DNA from: Branchiostoma floridae
Lineage: Eukaryota > Chordata > Leptocardii > Amphioxiformes > Branchiostomatidae
Length of the DNA: 55,708 nucleotides
Reading direction: 5' to 3'
NCBI RefSeq assembly: GCF_000003815.2
Contig: NC_049988.1
Span: 1,338,517-1,394,224, forward strand
A program made the position numbers and the translations under genes. Shown here in pieces: positions 29,669 to 43,300 of this stretch (position 1 is its first letter; each line of letters opens with the position of its first letter). The notes under the pieces were generated by a model. That model made no database searches. It had not been told where the DNA came from and saw only the letters and a list, made by a program, of their open reading frames with translations.

Positions 29669-32635
29669 GATTTATTTGGAAAACATTTCATCTTTATTAA
29701 CATTAAAATGTAAGAGCAATAATTTGATTATATGCTGCATCAATCTTAGGGATATCATACTTCATTCACTTAATCTAATCAAATATCAGGCCCCATTACG
29801 GACCACAACCAATGACTCATGACGGAGCTTTTAAGAAGTATACAAATGCATTGCAGATTTTAAACAGGTCCGTTCATCTCAACATCTCAACATCACAACA
29901 TCTCAACATCACAACGGCGACTACTCTGGCCACAGGGCTGCAAAAAAAGTGCTTCTAAACCACAGGAATTGACATCCAGACCAGTCTTTTCCATGCTTGG
30001 TTTCTCTTACGTTCACCTTCAGTAAGACTGTAAGAGGCAATGGTCGCCATTTCATCATGTTTGTTTTGCCATTCTTGTTAAAAGAAGAAACAAGGGCGCT
30101 GTGGTCCCATACCCTGACCATGTGCCACTGTTTGGTCGCAATAAGCAGTGTTTCTTATCTACGGGACCGTAAATCGTGTGGCCGTAGCCGCGTTGGACAG
30201 GTGCGTGGCTGCTATATAGACTAGTTCTTAATGATCATAATGCCACAAAACGTGCCGGTCCGGCTAGCGAAGAGAGTTTTGGACCCGAAAACAAAACTCA
30301 GCACGGTTCATAGAAGTTTAACATTTGCAAACAAGACTGACGGGGAGACGCCATCCGGTTTGCGGCCTCGGGTTTACGTTACTGAGTTTTGAAGGTAAAA
30401 GTCGATCTTGAATAGTCGAATTGACCCCTGAATAACAAGCGAATGGAAACCGGTATCTAAACGAGGTACGGACGACTTACATTCGATCTTGTAACGAGCC
30501 CTGTGACCTCAAAGTACGCCGACGAAAATTCGCTGAAGTTAGGATGAATGAAGCTCTTTATTGTACATACATACCCACTAAGTTCAGTACAGGTCGCAAC
30601 AAAAGATACATGAAATACACACAATGAATCTACAATACTTAAGAATCGTATTCTACTACGTGAATTCGACTTCTTCTTGTTTCTTTGTGATATTGATGAT
30701 GTAAGAACAGATGTGCCTTATAAGAATTATGTGACTATGTAATCATTTGTTTTAATGCAAACTGTGGGACATCCACATATTTGGATGCAACTCTAAGTGC
30801 AGCTTGTACATATACATGCACCTAAATTAGAGTTGTGTAAGAGCAGGGTATTTCTGAATAAAAATGCTAAATGCATTACCATCATAAGCCTCCCACTGCA
30901 GTAATTACTAATGGATAGTGGACTATAATACCATTCTGTTCTTTTTCTACATTGTAACGATAATCATCGAGAATAAAACAAACTTACCGACAAATAAGAA
31001 TATTTAATACATGTTTGAAAGGTCTTCTACTGGAACAGCGTTACAGCAATGGAATTAAAGCGTCCCCTGCCTACCCACAATGAAACTGCAGCTATAACTA
31101 TAATGACTAATTGGTAACTGTGACTCCATAGATCAAAAGCGATGTCCTAGGCCAGGTTAGGCTGGGAAGTCATGTGAACCAGGATCAGCGGTATAATTTG
31201 TTTCTTGTTTTCCCCCGGTCACGCCACAGAGCTCTGCCTGTTTTCCGTATTGCAAAAATTATAAATGATAAACGTGGGCGGTAATGTAAAGGGCACCTCT
31301 GTCCTTTCTGTAAAGGGTTGCAGTTCTAGTGAAAATTGTTAGGTTACGCTTTTGATCATTCTTATCGAATGCGATAGCTTGAATAAATATTGATTTTATG
31401 ACGCCATAAAAATTTTGACGTCATTGTGGTTGCTATTAACAACAGACGTCATCAAAAATGCCAAAAAAAGCTCAGTCTAGGTAGGGTTACAAATGTACAT
31501 AATATACGTAAATAGCGACTGTTTGATGAGGTCCTTTGTCTCTTTCATTGAAAAAATAAAATAAAATGTGATTTTTGTCACATGGCTTTGTCAGGATGTG
31601 TTTGTCTTTCTATGCGTGCCTGGCAAAAGGAGGTGTAAATATAAGTAACACTTTTCCTTGAAGAAAAAATAACTGATGTCTTGACTAGTTCCGATATATA
31701 AACCCACTGACAACCCAGGATAGGTAGAAGGGGAGGGAACAAACCCATACACGTACGTCCGCATGGAAATATGTATATGATTCTATGTTCTGTACATTGT
31801 ATTTTAACATTTTCAGTAAAAAAATCCAGTTACACCAGAAATACAACGGCACTTAAGGCACCCGAAATATACATGCATTAAGTATACCTTGTACAAGGGT
31901 TGTGTGGTATAAACAAATCAACATAAGATAAACAATAAACGACAAGAATGGCATCAAATCACCACATTGCCTGCAATCACCTGGTAAAGTTTTACGTTCA
32001 TCTGTCTTTGATGAAAAGTAAAAAAATACTCATTACTCAATACAATATTGTTTTACAGAATCATTACATTATAACATTAGTAGTAGTAATCCATTGATAA
32101 GGCTGATATGATAAGACGCATCTACACATTACAATTAACAGGTTGTAAATACTAAGTACTTGTATATATTTGGGAAAAAAAGGCCATGTGTGGAATTTAA
32201 ACGCTGTAAGCCTGATTTTCAAAATGTGTTTTTAGAACTCGGAAAAGTATGTAATAGGTAAAATGCCGTAATAAGCATCCGTCATAGAGTTTCTTCTTGA
32301 CTTCAATATGTTTAATTGATTCAAAAGCATATGCAACAACATACTGACGCTACAAAATGAAGGTAACACACCTTCAAGGTGCAATGCATCTTTGGCTAAC
32401 CCCAAACTATGGAAATATATACAAAAAATAATTTGCAAATACAGGATGTTCCTTTTGACAAAGCAGGATGTTCCTTTTGACCACCAACTTCGCAAAGTAG
32501 AAATTAACAGGTTTCCCGTAGAAATACTAAAATTGTGTGAAAATGGGCAAGGATAGCCTCTATCAAAATCAGCCCCATATGCAATTGTCTTCTCAAAGTT
32601 AAAATTTCCAGAGTATACGTTTTAATTTCTTTCTT
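29668..32635. other. Intergenic DNA, no gene recognised
   Basis: Only short frames. 29875-29917 repeats catctcaa/catcacaa. On the minus strand around 30545-30600, tgtacaataaagagcttcat resembles a retroelement 3' end. gctcagtctaggtagggtta at 31470-31490 resembles one end of the piggyBac-like MITE, without a partner. Confidence 0.45.
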
Positions 32636-32755
<120 letters not shown>

Positions 32756-32894
32756 TATTTTATTCCTCCAGTTTGGTAGAGCATAAAAATCACTCAATAA
32801 CAGACAATAACATTTCTAATGCATGTCGCAAGCTACTTATATGCGACACAATTATATAATCGATTAGAAAATGATATACATAAAAGTTTTGTGA

Positions 32895-32923
32895 CGATTC
32901 TTTCTTTCTTTCTTAATATATGC

Positions 32924-32978
<55 letters not shown>

Positions 32979-32985
32979 GAGAGTA
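32895..32985. repeat. Compound TTTC, AT and GA microsatellite
   Basis: ttctttctttcttt, then tatatata, then gagagaga in series. Confidence 0.92.
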
Positions 32986-34113
32986 TTTCCTCTATTATTT
33001 TTGTTTCTTGCAAATGTACGTATAGTAGGCAGCACATCGTTGGTCCGACCACTTTCCTCTGTGTCTTGTTTTCCCCCAGAACCACATCTTGCCAGTCTGT
33101 CAAAAACAATATATTACACAGGTCAAATAACTCAAAACCATACAGTATTTAGGTCATTCTTCTTCTTCTTCTTCCGATAATGTCCATCTGCCAACAGATT
33201 GGCAATGATTGACATCGGTCAGGTCAAAGGTCTGTAGTTAGTACGGCAGAGGAATCTTTTTCTTGTTTTTTCACCACCTTTTCGCAACACACTAACATGC
33301 AGTATTGAAGTTTTTTTAAAAGTGATAAGTGCTTACCAGCAAACTTTTTTCAAAGTCTTTGGAAGCAAATCGGAATGAAGCATACAAAGTGAACTCTCTA
33401 TCCAGGTACAATGTAAATAAATGGACAGCATAACTTTTACTTCTAGTACCGTCATTTCATAGTATCACTTTCGGTAATGAACTTTCCGACGTTACTTTAA
33501 TGTTTATATAGAATTTCATCTAAATGAAATAATTTTTTTTTACAAAAAAATAGAACAATTTTATAACTCAGCCCCGCAATTACTAATGGCATAAAATAAA
33601 ACACAAAATGTAAACAGAGAAATGGTCAGTTTCCGTATGCAGAGCATAAAACGTGTACACAAAAAAAGTATTTCCTATAAATTTAAGTAAAATATAAGTA
33701 AACGGGTTTGTCTTTCAATTTCACATGTATGTGTGTTAGCCAAAACAACATGAAATCTTCGTCGATGTAGATTAGACACCCAGGAATTAAGATATGCCAA
33801 AAAGCAGTTACTCAAGCAACTGGACATGATTTTTGAAACAGTCAGACCTTTCAGATAGTATCCACTATCTTTCGTCAGTGACACTGGAGTGAAGACAATG
33901 TAGGATTTCAATGGGAAACAAAGCTATTGCACTCAATATTCTTACTACCGCAAAACTGAAACCCCGCAATCATTACTCTTCAACAGTCCATACAAAAGTT
34001 TGTATTCCATGTTGTGTACTTTCTCATTTTTCGCATTTGCATGGAAGAGACGAAACATCGGGAGAAGCAATACACTTTAACCCATACCTGTGCTATGGTT
34101 GAAATATAACAGC
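32986..34113. other. Intergenic DNA 3' of the EGF-lectin gene
   Basis: No further lectin exon (no WND-type motif) was found on the minus strand here; a (TTC)n tract lies at about 33159-33175. Nothing else recognised. Confidence 0.45.
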
Positions 34114-34310
34114 CTATTTATTGAAGATAACATGAACACAAACCCTGGAGGCTATAGCGGAGCAATGCGGTGACAGAGACTTGTGGGATTTGCTGTTGGG
34201 TTCACCTGGACCCCAGTTTGTGTAAGAAAGCCGGGATCCATCCGACCATTTCCACTGTCCATCCTTCCAGTGCAGTCCGATAAAGACGACTGGATAATCT
34301 TTGTCAGGGG
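34114..34310 (-). CDS. Receptor lectin exon B: EPN motif, then early stop
   Basis: Acceptor ttttccaatttcag before 34310. Encodes [20 protein letters not shown], then [10 protein letters not shown] (EPN: mannose-type calcium/sugar ligand triplet) and [17 protein letters not shown], then stop. The stop (TAG) overlaps an AATAAA signal. The family's WND motif and last Cys-containing strand are missing, so either the domain is truncated or a donor such as AGG|GTTTGT (after ASR) leads to an unseen exon. Confidence 0.75.
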
Positions 34311-37300
34311 CTGAAATTGGAAAACAAATTGGAAAACGGAAAATTTTGGAAAATTGGAAAATTTTTGATGCCCTCGTCCCGATCCCGGTTATTTTTTGCA
34401 TTAAAGCCAAAAAATACATTATGACAAAGGAAGAAAAATACAAGAAAAAAATCCGCAGAAACGACATGAAAAATTGTAATGGAAAATGTATGACAAGTAT
34501 CGAATCTTTCCTAAAAATAGCAATAGACCGAAACTAGTCAATTTGGAAGAATATTCCTGTCAAAAATCCTTTGCCATAGCGACACCAAAAATGACAAACT
34601 CACAGTTTTATGGTAGAATCGTTGGAAACAATATGTTAGTCATAAAGATTGGTTATCCTAGCACACGACATCAAAGTTGGTGTGGTCATAGAGACCCCCC
34701 ACCCTCCCCCCCCCAACCCCCACAGATGTAGATAAGGTAAACATTTCCCACCTTTAGAGATAAGATGTTGAATGAAGTTGTTCTCTGCCTTGTCATGAAT
34801 AGAAACTAAATTTGCATTACGATCTTTACATCTTGCGTTCGCCGTGGACCATCCTGCTTTTTCTGTCATGAACCTATAGCAGTTGTTTTTGTGTTCCTTC
34901 CACCCACTCTTGCATTTACGCTCTGTAACAAAAGACAGTTCAATACGATTGAGTATGGCTTTTCAAAGAAAATGGTTTCATTTTATATGTTCTTTATAGC
35001 CTATCATCTATCAGGATGGGTGAAATAAAACAGGTCTGGTTTCAAATTGCTTTTTAGATCCTGAAGCTACAAAACATTGTCAAATAAAAAAAAGGTGTCA
35101 GAACAAGCCAATTATTTTGGTTAAACTACATTTTTAATCGAAAAAAATTGTTAAGGAGTGAAAATTTAAACAGCTGGAAAGATGAAAAGTATTAATCTGT
35201 GTTCAGTTCAACATCAATCAAAGAATCAAATAAAAAACAATGCCATGCCTTATCTGGATAAACTTACTTCAGCTTGTTACACAACACAACACAACACAAC
35301 ACAACATCATCATAATCTTCATCATATATTACTAATCATTTGCACTATACACCTATCATAATAATCATCATAATAATCATCATCATCGCTAAAACCACAT
35401 CCATTATCATCATTGTAAACACCATCATCACAACCATCAGTATAACCATCACCACCATAATCACCGTTAGTATCAACATCATCGTCATTATCATCATCAT
35501 CATATTCACGAGAGATATTATGAATGACTGAATGACTCACCTTCATGCTGACAGTTCTGACCAGTCCATCCAGGTGAGCAGGTACATTTGTATCCGCCAT
35601 CTTTGTTCGCACAGCGTCCATGTTGGCATGGGTTTCTGGTACACTCATTTATGTCTGTGTTCATTGCGATAAAACAAATATTGAAGCTGACTGAAACATA
35701 TATGGTGATCGACAAAACCTTAATACTACTTTAAGTGGAAAGTAAAATAAAATGAAAGAAAATTGTAATAACAGGTAAGGATGACCTTTAGAACACATGT
35801 ATACCAAATGCTCACCTTGCTGGCAATTCTGTCCAGTCCATCCAGGTGAACAGGTACATTTGTATCCGCCATCTTTGTTCACACAGTGTCCATGTTGACA
35901 TGGGTTTCTGGTACACTCATTTATGTCTGTGTTCATTGCGATAAAACAAATATTGAAGCTGACTGAAACATATATGGTGATCGACAAAACCTTAATACTA
36001 CTTCAAGTGGGAAGTAAAATAAAATGAAATAAAATTGTAATAACAGGTAAGGATGACCTTTAGAACACATGTATACCAAATTCTCACCTTGCTGGCAATT
36101 CCGTCCAGTCCATCCAGGTGAGCAGGTACATTTGTATCCGCCATCTTTGTTCACACAGCGTCCATGTTGACATGGGTTTCTGGTACACTCATTTATGTCT
36201 GTGTTCATTGTGATAGTAAAACAAATCTTCTAGTCATATAAAAAGATTATGATTTATTCAGTAGCAGTTTTTGACGTATTCAATTTGACAGAGAATGGAA
36301 TGTAAAGCAATTTTTTGAAAAGGTTGAGACTTTAGAGGATAATAAATTGAATCATGATAATTTTGATATAATATTGACCAAAACATTAACAAAATTGAGA
36401 ATGGATGTAACATAACTGATACCCTGACAAATACTTTGTTGACAGTTTAGTTACTTGGTCCATCCAGATGACCTGATACATGTTGTATCCACAATCATTG
36501 TTCATACAGTGTCCATGTAGGCATAGATTTATAGTACACTCATTTCTGTGGGGAATATCATTTATGGGTACAACTACGATCAACGACGGTCAACTTAAAA
36601 GAAAGAAAGGCAGAATGGAAAACTACACATATGTGTTACATTAATGGTAACTACAGAAGGAGAACTCACCGTGCTGACAGTTCTGTCCAGTCCATCCTGA
36701 TGAACAGGTACATTCGTATCCACCATCTTTGTTCACACATCGTCCATGCTGACATAATTTGTCTCTAGTGCACTCATTTATGTCTGTGTTCATTGTGATA
36801 AAACAAATCTTAAAGCTAACTGAAACACATTTATCGAGACAACTGTAATACTAGTATAATTGGGAAGTCTGTTGGAAAAACGGAAGCCATGGAAAAGATG
36901 GAAAAGACTGAGACACGAATGGAAAAGTGTACATAAAATAAGAGACGATACCATTGGCAAGAGAGGATGGCATTTTGAATACTTAGTCAGCAAAAAATGA
37001 CTGCTGGAGGATATGTGAACATGAGGTATGCTCACCTTGCTGGCAGATCCGTCCAGTCCATCCAGGTAGGCAGGTACATTTGTAACCGCCATCTTTGTTT
37101 ACACAACGTCCATGTTGACATGGGTTTCTGTTACACTCATTTACATCTGTGATTATTGTGATAGTGAAACGTAGCAATTAAACGAATTCTGTAGCTAGAT
37201 AAAAGATAACTATTTAGTCAGTAGTAGTTCTTGACATATGTAGGCATTATGACAGAAAAGGCTAGGGTATCTAATATTTACCAAAAATTGAGGCTGTTTA

Positions 37301-40300
37301 GGAAAATGCATTTACTTATAGTATTTTAGTATTATATTGATTAACAAATCTTGATAATGTATACAGCATAAGTAAAACCTTAACAAATACTTACCCTTCT
37401 GACAGTTCTGTCCAGTCCATCCGGATGAGCAGGTACATTTGTATCCACCATCATTGTTCACACAGTGTCCATGTAGGCATAGATTACTAGTACACTCATT
37501 TATGTCTGTGGAAAATATCATTCATTGGTAAAACAACGATAAAACGGTAAGTACTGCGAACTAAAAGAAAGGAAGGTAGAATGGAAACCTATATATGCCG
37601 GATAAAGTAATAATATTTAGCTACAGAAGGAGAACTTGCCCTGCTGACAGTTCTGTCCAGTCCATCCCGTTGAGCAGGTACATTCGTATCCGCCATCTTT
37701 GTTCACACAGACCCCATGTTGGCATATGTTTCTAGTGCACTCATTTATGTCTGTGGTCACAGTGAAAAGACAAATATTAAAACTAAATGAAACACAATGT
37801 TCGACACAACTGTAATGCTACTTCAAGTCTCTCAGAAAATAGAAGGCAACATTGAACAATGCTGAAAAAGAGAGGCGGAGAGTAGAAGTAATATAAAATA
37901 CGATGGCAACGGCAAGATAGGATGGCATTTTTACTACTTTATAGTAAGTAAATAAAGACAATTGTACGATATGAGAACATAATATATGCTCACCTTGCTG
38001 GCATTTCTGTCCAGTCCATCCGGGTGAGCATGTACATTTGTATCCACCAACTTTGTTCACACAGCGTCCATGTTGGCATGGTGTCCTGATACATTCATTC
38101 GTGTCTAGGGAGAAAAATTAACATAAGAACATTGTTACATTGATAATCTCATTGTCAAGAAAAAGAAAGTATTTTTTAGATTTAGAATTAATGGCAGACA
38201 TAAAGAAGAAGTACTTACCCTGCTGACAGTTCTGCCCAGTCCATCCGGATGAGCAGATACATTTGTAGCTACCATCTTGGTTCTCACAGCGTCCATGTTG
38301 GCATATGTTTCTAGAACACTCATCAATGTCTGCGGAATAATAAAAAATGATAGTACTTTACATTGTATATGAACTCATTATGAAGAAAAAGAAACCTGAA
38401 ATGAAAGAAAGGAAGCCAAATATTCATGTACGTAAAATAAAATGTAGCAACAGAGAAAGATTTTACCTTGCTCACAGTTCTGTCCAGTCCATCCTGATGA
38501 GCAGGTACATTTGTATCCGCCATCTTTATTCACACAGCGTCCATGTTGGCATGGTTTCCAATCGCACTCATTTATATCTATAGAATTAGAAATAAATACA
38601 GATTAGAGACATAACTGTAACATATTATTAAGAAAGAAAATATGAAAAAATAAAGAACGAAAGGAAATATGAAAATTCATGTTCGCAAAGTGAATGGTGC
38701 CTCTGCTGCACTCACCTTGCTGACAGTTCCGTCCAGTCCATCCAGGTGAGCAAGAACAATCGTATCCACCTCGTTTGTTCACACAATGTCCATGTTGGCA
38801 TGGCGTTTCAGTACATTCATTTATATCTGTAGAATAGAGAAAGAAATACAAATTATAGATACAACTGTAATACATTATCAATAAAGAAAAAAAAAGAAAT
38901 AAAAATAAAATATGAAAATTCGTGTGTACAATGTGAATGATAACTCTTCTGCCCTCACCCAGCTGACAGTTCCGTCCAGTCCATCCAGGTGAGCAAGAAC
39001 ATTCGTATCCGCCATCTTTGTTCATACAATGTCCATGTTGGCATGGTTTTTCAGTACATTCATTTATATCTGTAGAATAAAGGAAGAAATACAAATTATA
39101 GATAGAATTATAATACATTATCAATAAAGAAAAAAATAAAATAAAAATAAAATGAAATATGAAAATTCATGTGTACAATGTGAATAATAACTCTTCTGCC
39201 CTCACCCTGCTGACAGTTCCGTCCAGTCCATCCAGGTGAGCAAGAACAATCGTATCCGCCATCTTTGTTCACACAATGTCCATGTTGGCATGGTTTTTCA
39301 GTACACTCATTTATATCTGCAGAATAAAGAAAGAAATACAAATTATAAAATACAATTGTAACACATTGTTAAAAAGAAATTTGAAATATAAAGAAAAAAA
39401 TGAAAATGAAAATTCATATTCGCAAAGTGAATGGTACCTCTACTGCACTCACCTTGCTGACAGTTTCGTCCAGTCCATCCAGGTGAGCAAGAACAATCGT
39501 ATCCGCCTCCTTTGTTCACACAGCTTCCATGTCGGCATGGTTCCCTGGTACACTCATTTAGCTCTATGTCAAAATGAGAAGAAATCATGTTTGGGAGCAG
39601 AAAAAGTGTATGAACTGAGTGTTTTAAGAAGGAGGAAGTTTTTGAAAACAGCGAATACATGTTGCTATATTATCGTGGCACGTTAATACGATACATCGTT
39701 TGGCTAAGTCAATGCCTATTGTCCATGCGATCATTGAATACCCTCAATCGGTAACAATTGAAAAATATATGAAATACAAGGTCCGGGCCAAAGAATCATC
39801 CTTTTTCTTACCTACGGCCGCGAGTGATGTGACTGTTACAGAAATTGACGAGGTCTCCTTGTTGAGACCAGTAGTCGCAAACGGCTCTGTGGTTTCTTGA
39901 AGAACCAATGTCATGGTCGAATTGACAGCCGTCGAGATGTTTACCATGGAGAAAGATGTCCCTTCTGACGGTGACATCGTTGGTTTGTTTGTTGTAAACG
40001 GGATGAAAGTCGAGTGGAAAGCGGAGGACCGGCTTTTATTGTAGAAGACAGTCCACCATCGGGTATTTGGCTTCCACATGGTCACGCCATCTTGATTCTT
40101 CAAATCATTTGCATCCTGCAAGCAGGGTACAACTTGTAATTATGGACTTATCATGCAGCAAAGGTATATTACACTCGTTCTCATTGAAATGTAAAAAAAA
40201 TGGCAATTTTTTGTTGGAAAGATAAATCGCTTATTTTTCATTGAAACGTAACTCATTGTTTAACCATAGCCCCGAAATGGCAACTTATTATTTTCTGACC

Positions 40301-43300
40301 CATTGGTTTTGTATTATAGGGCAGGAAACAAACGTTGCCGGTAACGTTTGTTACAACGTTAAACTTTACCCTTTTTTCTTAGAAATGATTGAATTTCTTG
40401 GCTACATCATTTTTATATAAGTAGACGTCCCTAGGGACATTTAATAAGTGGGCAGCATTTTTACATCAGGTCAGATAAAAAGCTTAGAAAGCATTAAACA
40501 ATGGTAACGTTTGTATTAATCATTTCTGTAAAACATTTTGTTAAGCAATCTTGGATACAAATGACAGTCAACGACACTTTCTTGTGTTTTTCTTAGAAAG
40601 CCAGAGAAACTGTCCCAAAAATGGTTATTTCTAGTAAACGTTTTTTGATATAAACGCCAGCTCCTGTAGACTCTTTAGACGCGATTGTTTTCCACTTCCA
40701 GTTTGGCATGATTTTCTTTGATCCAAAGACCAAAGTTTTTAAATAAGTATGACCTAATTATTAGTCTTCTTGGCTTACCTCGACATGTACGATATGAATT
40801 GTGAAGATTGCAGCAGTGACCACAGCTGCTACCAACAGCAGTGTACAAAGCAGTGGAATCCAGCAAGTTTTCTTTATAGATTTCACCTTGCTGAGCAATT
40901 CATTGGTAAAGGTAGATTTCATCCTTTTCCACATTGCAATCACGCAGTCTGGAATATGATAAAAAACAACACCATTAATACAAAGGCAATATTTGTAAGC
41001 AAAGGCAGAATATTTCCAACCCTTGGCTTTGTCTCATGTGCAAGGATCGTCTGTAAAAACCTGACTATTAACTGACTTTCTTCAATTCCATCTGAATTTG
41101 GATATTATTGGTAACAAAAAAATCTTTTTGATGAGAAAAGGAAATTTTTGGCCCACCTAATATAAAAAACAGGACCTCATAGAATGTACAGTCGACAAAA
41201 CTAAAAAAAACCTGTCATACTCGAGTATTTAGACATTCCCATCGATTATACAAGTAAGCTCCCCTTTAATGAAATGTTTCAGTACTAGTGATCATCTTCT
41301 CTACCCAAATAACACCAGTTGTTCAAAGTATGAATTTCGAATTTTGGCGAAGATTTCTTTTTACCTCATAAGTTGATTTTTATGTAAATGAGACCCTGAT
41401 TTGCTTGGTTTATTTCAAAATTCCAAGGCCTTGCCTATGAATATTAATGAGATTGCCTGATTGGTCGGGATCCTACAGCTGAGTCCAAGGGGGTGGGGGG
41501 CGTCATTTTTTTTTTGGGGGGGGGGGTAAATGGTAGTGGAAGGAAAAGAATGGACCAGTCTTTCCTCTAATACCGTGCCTAGATATGAACTACTAACAAC
41601 TCGTCCTACGACGTACCTTACTTGACAGAAAATATTTTCTGGTAGCAACATCTACAATAAAGTCGTGAAATAACCATTGAACTTCCAGGTAAACATAAAA
41701 ATAACTTGCACTAATCCAAATTGTCACTTACCTGCATAAGTACCACATAGGCAAAACAAATTTATACTTATCTATAAATTACTGTGTGCGCAAGGGTACA
41801 GGCTACAGGTATATAGCATACATAATTCTCTAGCCCAAAGGGAGTTATACTTTGCCATTCATGCAGCATAATTCTGGACAGACACTCTAATTCCGGAAAA
41901 CCTTCAATAATTTCAAAATAGATTGACCAGATGGATTAATAATTGAATTCTGCTAGAATTCTGGCTAGGGTTCCAAGAATTCTGGCAGAATCCCCAGAAT
42001 TCCACAGAAGTGGCCTTCTTCACGGAGCCATCTGATTGCAACCTATATATTCATCATCCTATAAAATATATCATACCTACAAATATTAATTCATCTGGTT
42101 AATCTATTTTGAAATGAATTAAGGTTTTCCGGAATTGAAGTATTTGTCCAAAATTATAATTTTGTCTGTTATATACATAAATATATATTCATAAAATGTA
42201 TTCCGACATACCTCTTACGTTGTGGCAAAAGCCACGAGTCAAACACTCTTCTTGTCCGTTGGTTTTCCTTGATGTGTAGGACGTATCGGAGTATGGATCA
42301 TCAGTGTAGGAAAACACCACTGTGTGGTTTCCTATGTCAAGACTGGGTGGAGTAGTGCCGATGGTACGTTGCGAGTTCAGAATCTCATCTACCTCGCCAT
42401 GCTCTGGATTCACCTGTTTGTTCTTTCTATCCAATTGTTCAGGCTCACCAACCGATGGTTGCTTTGTTTGGATTCCTTTCATTTCTGTAAGATGGCGAGG
42501 TGAAGGTTTGCTGGGTGCGGCGCGTTTCAACCCAGAACCCAATACAAAAATAAAGTCACTTTCCGGATCCACATCTTCGTACTTTCTGTTCGAGTCTTTG
42601 TTACGTCCATCCATTTGTTCCCTTGTCAGCCCAGTGATCGATTTTGGACCTTCATCATTATTTTGCTGTTTTTGTTTTCCAATGTGCACGTCTAATACTG
42701 CAATTTCATTGGTCAATGAGCCGTCTTCATGTCTGGTATTACTAATATCTTCTGATGTGTAGCATGTATCGGGATACCCTTCTTCACTGTTTGCTATCCC
42801 TACTATTATGTGGTCTCCTAGGTCCATATGGCCCGAGAACGGCACATTGTGACCACCATACTCTAGACCAACGACATTCTGCATTTCTTCTCTCTTCCGT
42901 TTCGACACATCTTCTGCCAAGTGTAGCTTACGAGGAGGCGGTACATCGGGGACAGGACGTTTCAAGCCAGGGCCCAATATGACATCTACACAGCTGGAGT
43001 CTAGATGCACGTCTTCATACCTTTGGCAGGCTTGTTCTGGTGACTGTACCTTGTTGAGTCGCTTCATTTGTGCATGATGGCCCGATTCTTTATTTCCTAC
43101 GTCAATTTGTATTTCCTTTTTGTCAAAATGACGAAGCTTCCTTGGCGGCAAAGGCGGTTTGACATTTCTATACAAATGGCGTGGAAAGGGTTTATTGGGC
43201 GTAAAGTTTTCTAACCCAGGCCTCAATGCACAGTTTTCACCATGTGTATCTGTCTTTTCGTCCTCTTTTGGCTTTAATGACAGCAAGATTCTTGGTGGCA

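Noticed and set aside
36440-36545. A fifteenth functional EGF exon
   Set aside because: Lost D-I codons, destroyed late Cys residues and wrong phase; inclusion would break the receptor frame.
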